Positions 60,877 through 64,000 of a stretch of DNA of 64,000 bases are shown piece by piece. Under the pieces are notes generated by a model. The model did not search any database and had not been told where the DNA came from. It was given only the letters and a program-made list of their open reading frames with translations. A program made the position numbers and the translations under genes. The DNA is taken from the NCBI GenBank assembly GCA_023251835.1, contig JAHEXZ010000019.1, positions 1 through 64,000 on the forward strand, given 5' to 3'. Within the stretch, counting starts at the first letter, position 1, and each line of letters starts with the position of its first letter. The DNA is from Bacteroidota bacterium (lineage in GTDB: Bacteria; Bacteroidota; Bacteroidia; 2-12-FULL-35-15).

Positions 60877-63270
60877 TTGTATAAATTCAATTATGTTAAT
60901 CCCACAAAAATGAAGCAAAACAACCTGCTATTCCCCTTTTTGTATGCCTTAATACTTAATTCTATAATTGGCCTAGCCCAAACAAATCAAACATATACTA
61001 TCTCCGGTTTTATCAACGAACAAGGCAGCAAAGAAAGCCTGCCGGGTGTAAATATATATGCGCCTAAACTGAAAGTGGGAGTGGTATCAAACAATTACGG
61101 CTTCTATACATTAACCCTGCCAGCCGATTCAGTAGAACTTATAATAACTTATGTTGGTTATCAGCCTCAAATCTTTAAACTCGACCTGCACAAGAATATT
61201 CAACTCGATATTCCTTTAAAGACAAGTATTGATTTACAGGAAGTAGAAGTTTCAGCAGAAAAAGTGGAAAAAATAAGCCAGGAAGTTCAGATGAGTAAAA
61301 TTGACCTTCCGGTAGAGCAGGTTAAAAATATACCCGCTTTAATGGGAGAGAAAGATGTGTTAAAAGTCATTCAGTTATTACCCGGTGTACAAAAAGGAAG
61401 TGAAGGCAGCAGTGGCATTTATGTCCGGGGTGGCGGGCCAGACCAAAACCTGATTATTTTAGATGATGCTACTGTATACAATGCTTCCCATTTATTTGGC
61501 TTCTTTTCTTTATTCAATGGCGATGCGTTAAAAAGTATTGAACTTACCAAAGGGGGATTTCCTGCCCGCTATGGGGGGCGATTATCTTCCGTATTGGAAA
61601 TGCAGATGAAGGACGGAGATAAACAGAAAATTCATGGAGAGGCCGGTATAGGCATTATATCTTCACGTTTAACATTAGAAGGGCCTATTCTGAAAGATAA
61701 GCTGTCATTCCTTGTTTCGGCAAGAAGAACCTACATTGATATATTGACCCAACCTCTTATCAAACAACAAACAGGTGTAAATACCGGTTATTATTTTTAT
61801 GATTTAAATGCCAAGTTGAACTATATAATAGATTATAAAAACAAAATCTACTTAAGTGGATATTTTGGCAAAGACAAGTTTTATCTTAAAAACAATGTTG
61901 ATGCAAACTATACATCAGAAGCCGGATTGGGCTGGGGAAATGCCACAGGAACATTACGCTGGAACCACCTTATAAATGAAAAAACATTTTCAAATGTATC
62001 ACTCATTTTCACCAATTTTTTATTTGACATATCTGCTAAAGAAAAATTTTCAGGAGATTATTATAATTTAAGCTATTTATCAGGAATCAGGGACTATTCT
62101 GTTAAATGGGATATTGATTACTCACCTAATGCCAAACATTTTATTAAGGGCGGGCTTTTAGCAACGTATCATTATTTCAGACCAAGTGCTATAGTAACAG
62201 AAAGTTCCTATTCGGCTGATAATTTTTCCCATAAAACACGAATTGATACGTATGAAACAGCCATATATGCAGAAGATGATTTTAAAATAAACGAAAAATG
62301 GCGGGCAAATGGAGGTATACGCTTTAGCAATTTTAATGTACGCAGCAAAAGTTATATAAACCCCGAACCACGTATCTCACTGCGTTATTTGCTTAAATCC
62401 GACTTATCAATCAAAGCAAGCTATGCAACAATGAACCAATATTTGCATCTGCTTTCCAATTCAGGGTTTGGCTTGCCAACAGATTTATGGGTACCTGCTA
62501 CAGATAGAATAAAACCTCAGCAATCACAGCAGGTAGCATTAGGGGTAGCTAAAGACCTCACCATAAAAGAAGCTTCTTTCATGGCATCAATAGAAGGTTA
62601 TTATAAAAAATCAAAAAATATAATCGGGTACAAGGAAGGAGCCTCCTTCCTTAATATCGATCCAACAGAAAACTCATCAGACTTTTCTTACGAAGATATT
62701 GTTACCAGTGGTAATGCAGAAAGCTATGGAGCGGAATTTTTTTTCCAGAAAAAATTTGGCAAATTAACCGGCTGGATAGGATATACGCTTTCCTGGACCT
62801 GGCTGCAATTTGATGAACTTAACTTTGGAAAGAGATTCCACGCCCGTTATGACAGAAGACACGACCTTTCACTTGTAGGTATCTATAAGCTAAATGAACG
62901 TATTACTTTATCAGCAACATGGGTATACGGCACAGGCAATGCAATTACATTACCTCTTTCTTCATACCAGCTTGCGGAACAAAATCCTCATCCACAAACA
63001 GAATATAATAATTCTTATACTGTGAATGATTATGGAGAAAAAAACAGTTTCAGAATGGCTCCCTATCACCGTTTAGATATAGCCATTCAATTTCATAAGA
63101 AAATGCCAAAATATGAACGAACATTTGAACTTGGTGTTTATAATGCTTATAACCGGAAAAACCCATTTTTTTATTATACTCAATACGATTATAATACACA
63201 ACAAACCAAATTAAAACAAGTTTCCCTTTTCCCTGTCATTCCTTCCATTTCATGGACCTGGAAGTTTTAA
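60877..63270 (+). CDS. TonB-dependent receptor with carboxypeptidase-regulatory-like domain; ATG at 60910 also possible
   Basis: YTISGFINEQGSKESLPGVNIYAPKLKVGVVSNNYGFYTLTLP; LPGVQKGSEGSSGIYVRGGGPDQNLIILDDATVYN; YGGRLSSVLEMQMKDG. Confidence 0.92.
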   Translation: MYKFNYVNPTKMKQNNLLFPFLYALILNSIIGLAQTNQTYTISGFINEQGSKESLPGVNIYAPKLKVGVVSNNYGFYTLTLPADSVELIITYVGYQPQIFKLDLHKNIQLDIPLKTSIDLQEVEVSAEKVEKISQEVQMSKIDLPVEQVKNIPALMGEKDVLKVIQLLPGVQKGSEGSSGIYVRGGGPDQNLIILDDATVYNASHLFGFFSLFNGDALKSIELTKGGFPARYGGRLSSVLEMQMKDGDKQKIHGEAGIGIISSRLTLEGPILKDKLSFLVSARRTYIDILTQPLIKQQTGVNTGYYFYDLNAKLNYIIDYKNKIYLSGYFGKDKFYLKNNVDANYTSEAGLGWGNATGTLRWNHLINEKTFSNVSLIFTNFLFDISAKEKFSGDYYNLSYLSGIRDYSVKWDIDYSPNAKHFIKGGLLATYHYFRPSAIVTESSYSADNFSHKTRIDTYETAIYAEDDFKINEKWRANGGIRFSNFNVRSKSYINPEPRISLRYLLKSDLSIKASYATMNQYLHLLSNSGFGLPTDLWVPATDRIKPQQSQQVALGVAKDLTIKEASFMASIEGYYKKSKNIIGYKEGASFLNIDPTENSSDFSYEDIVTSGNAESYGAEFFFQKKFGKLTGWIGYTLSWTWLQFDELNFGKRFHARYDRRHDLSLVGIYKLNERITLSATWVYGTGNAITLPLSSYQLAEQNPHPQTEYNNSYTVNDYGEKNSFRMAPYHRLDIAIQFHKKMPKYERTFELGVYNAYNRKNPFFYYTQYDYNTQQTKLKQVSLFPVIPSISWTWKF

Positions 63271-63302
63271 TATACAAGTTCGACAAACATAAAAAATGAA
63301 AT

Positions 63303-64000
63303 ATGAATAATCTTTTTTCCATTCTAATTATCAGTTCAATAATCTCTTTTATTTCCTGTACCAAGGATGCGGATGTTAAATTACCGGCTGTTGAACCGAA
63401 ATTAGTTATTAGTTCGTTTATTTCTCCACAGGATTCAATCGTTAAAGTGGAAGTTACAATGAGCCAGCCGTTATACAATAATTCCAATGCCGGACAATTT
63501 TCAGCCGTTTCCAATGCAACGGTTCAGATTAATGATGGTACTATCACGCAAACATTAGCTTATGATTCAACAGGTAATTATTATTTTGTAAACACCTCGC
63601 TATTTCCCATAACAGTAGGAACAATCTACTATCTGACAGTATTAACTCCGGATGGCAAAAATATAAATGCAAGCACAACTGTTCCCACGTTAAACTCAAC
63701 GTTAACATACACAAGTCATCAAATAACTGATCCCTATGGGTCGGAGAAATACGTTATTGAAACTTCCTGGAATGATACTCCAGATACTGAAGATTACTAC
63801 AGAATAGCTTTTTACAATAAAGATTATTATCCTGGCAATATTGATACCACCTATTGGGCCCTGCTTTCCGAAAATTTTTCTGATAAAGGTAAAGATGGAG
63901 GAGCCTTTAATCAGAATTCTGAAATATACACTTATAGCAGTACCGGAACAGTTGAAGGAGAACTTTACCTTATACATGCATCAAAAGAATATTATCTTTT
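63303..64000 (+). CDS. DUF4249-like lipoprotein, truncated by the window end (not in the supplied ORF track)
   Basis: Open frame from ATG 63303: MNNLFSILIISSIISFISCTKDADVKLPAVEPKLVISSFISPQDSIVKVEVTMSQPLYN...; directly after a TonB receptor, as is typical. Confidence 0.8.
   Translation, partial: MNNLFSILIISSIISFISCTKDADVKLPAVEPKLVISSFISPQDSIVKVEVTMSQPLYNNSNAGQFSAVSNATVQINDGTITQTLAYDSTGNYYFVNTSLFPITVGTIYYLTVLTPDGKNINASTTVPTLNSTLTYTSHQITDPYGSEKYVIETSWNDTPDTEDYYRIAFYNKDYYPGNIDTTYWALLSENFSDKGKDGGAFNQNSEIYTYSSTGTVEGELYLIHASKEYYL

Overview
The window comes from a Bacteroidota chromosome: low GC, T9SS C-terminal sorting domains, a TonB-dependent receptor followed by a DUF4249-like protein, and TAnnTTTG-type promoters. 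About 0.4-31 kb carries mostly ordinary genes (BamA-like protein, RmuC, GWxTD protein, RlmB, C1 and M1 peptidases, UbiD-family decarboxylase, PhoH). It also holds a 3158-aa surface protein made of 21 near-identical PPC-like modules, and two secreted tail-fibre/YadA/collagen-like proteins. About 32.1-46.8 kb is a Bacteroidetes-type T6SS (subtype iii) locus: tssB, tssC, three tandem hcp/tssD paralogs, vgrG, tssE, tssF, tssG, tssN, tssK, tssO. A PKD/T9SS type-B surface gene interrupts it, and several unexplained structured non-coding spacers lie within it. No tssH/clpV, tssP, tssQ or tssR is visible in the window. About 46.9-51.8 kb, on the opposite strand, looks like an effector island: a DUF4123 chaperone, an uncharacterised 527-aa candidate effector with companions, a PAAR protein, and decayed fragments of an HD-type hydrolase and a Tae4 amidase. 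About 52-60.3 kb holds redox genes with a Crp/Fnr regulator and FNR-like palindromes, interspersed with MITE-like inverted-repeat elements. All family calls come from reading motifs; no database search was run. No rRNA, tRNA or CRISPR array was recognised.
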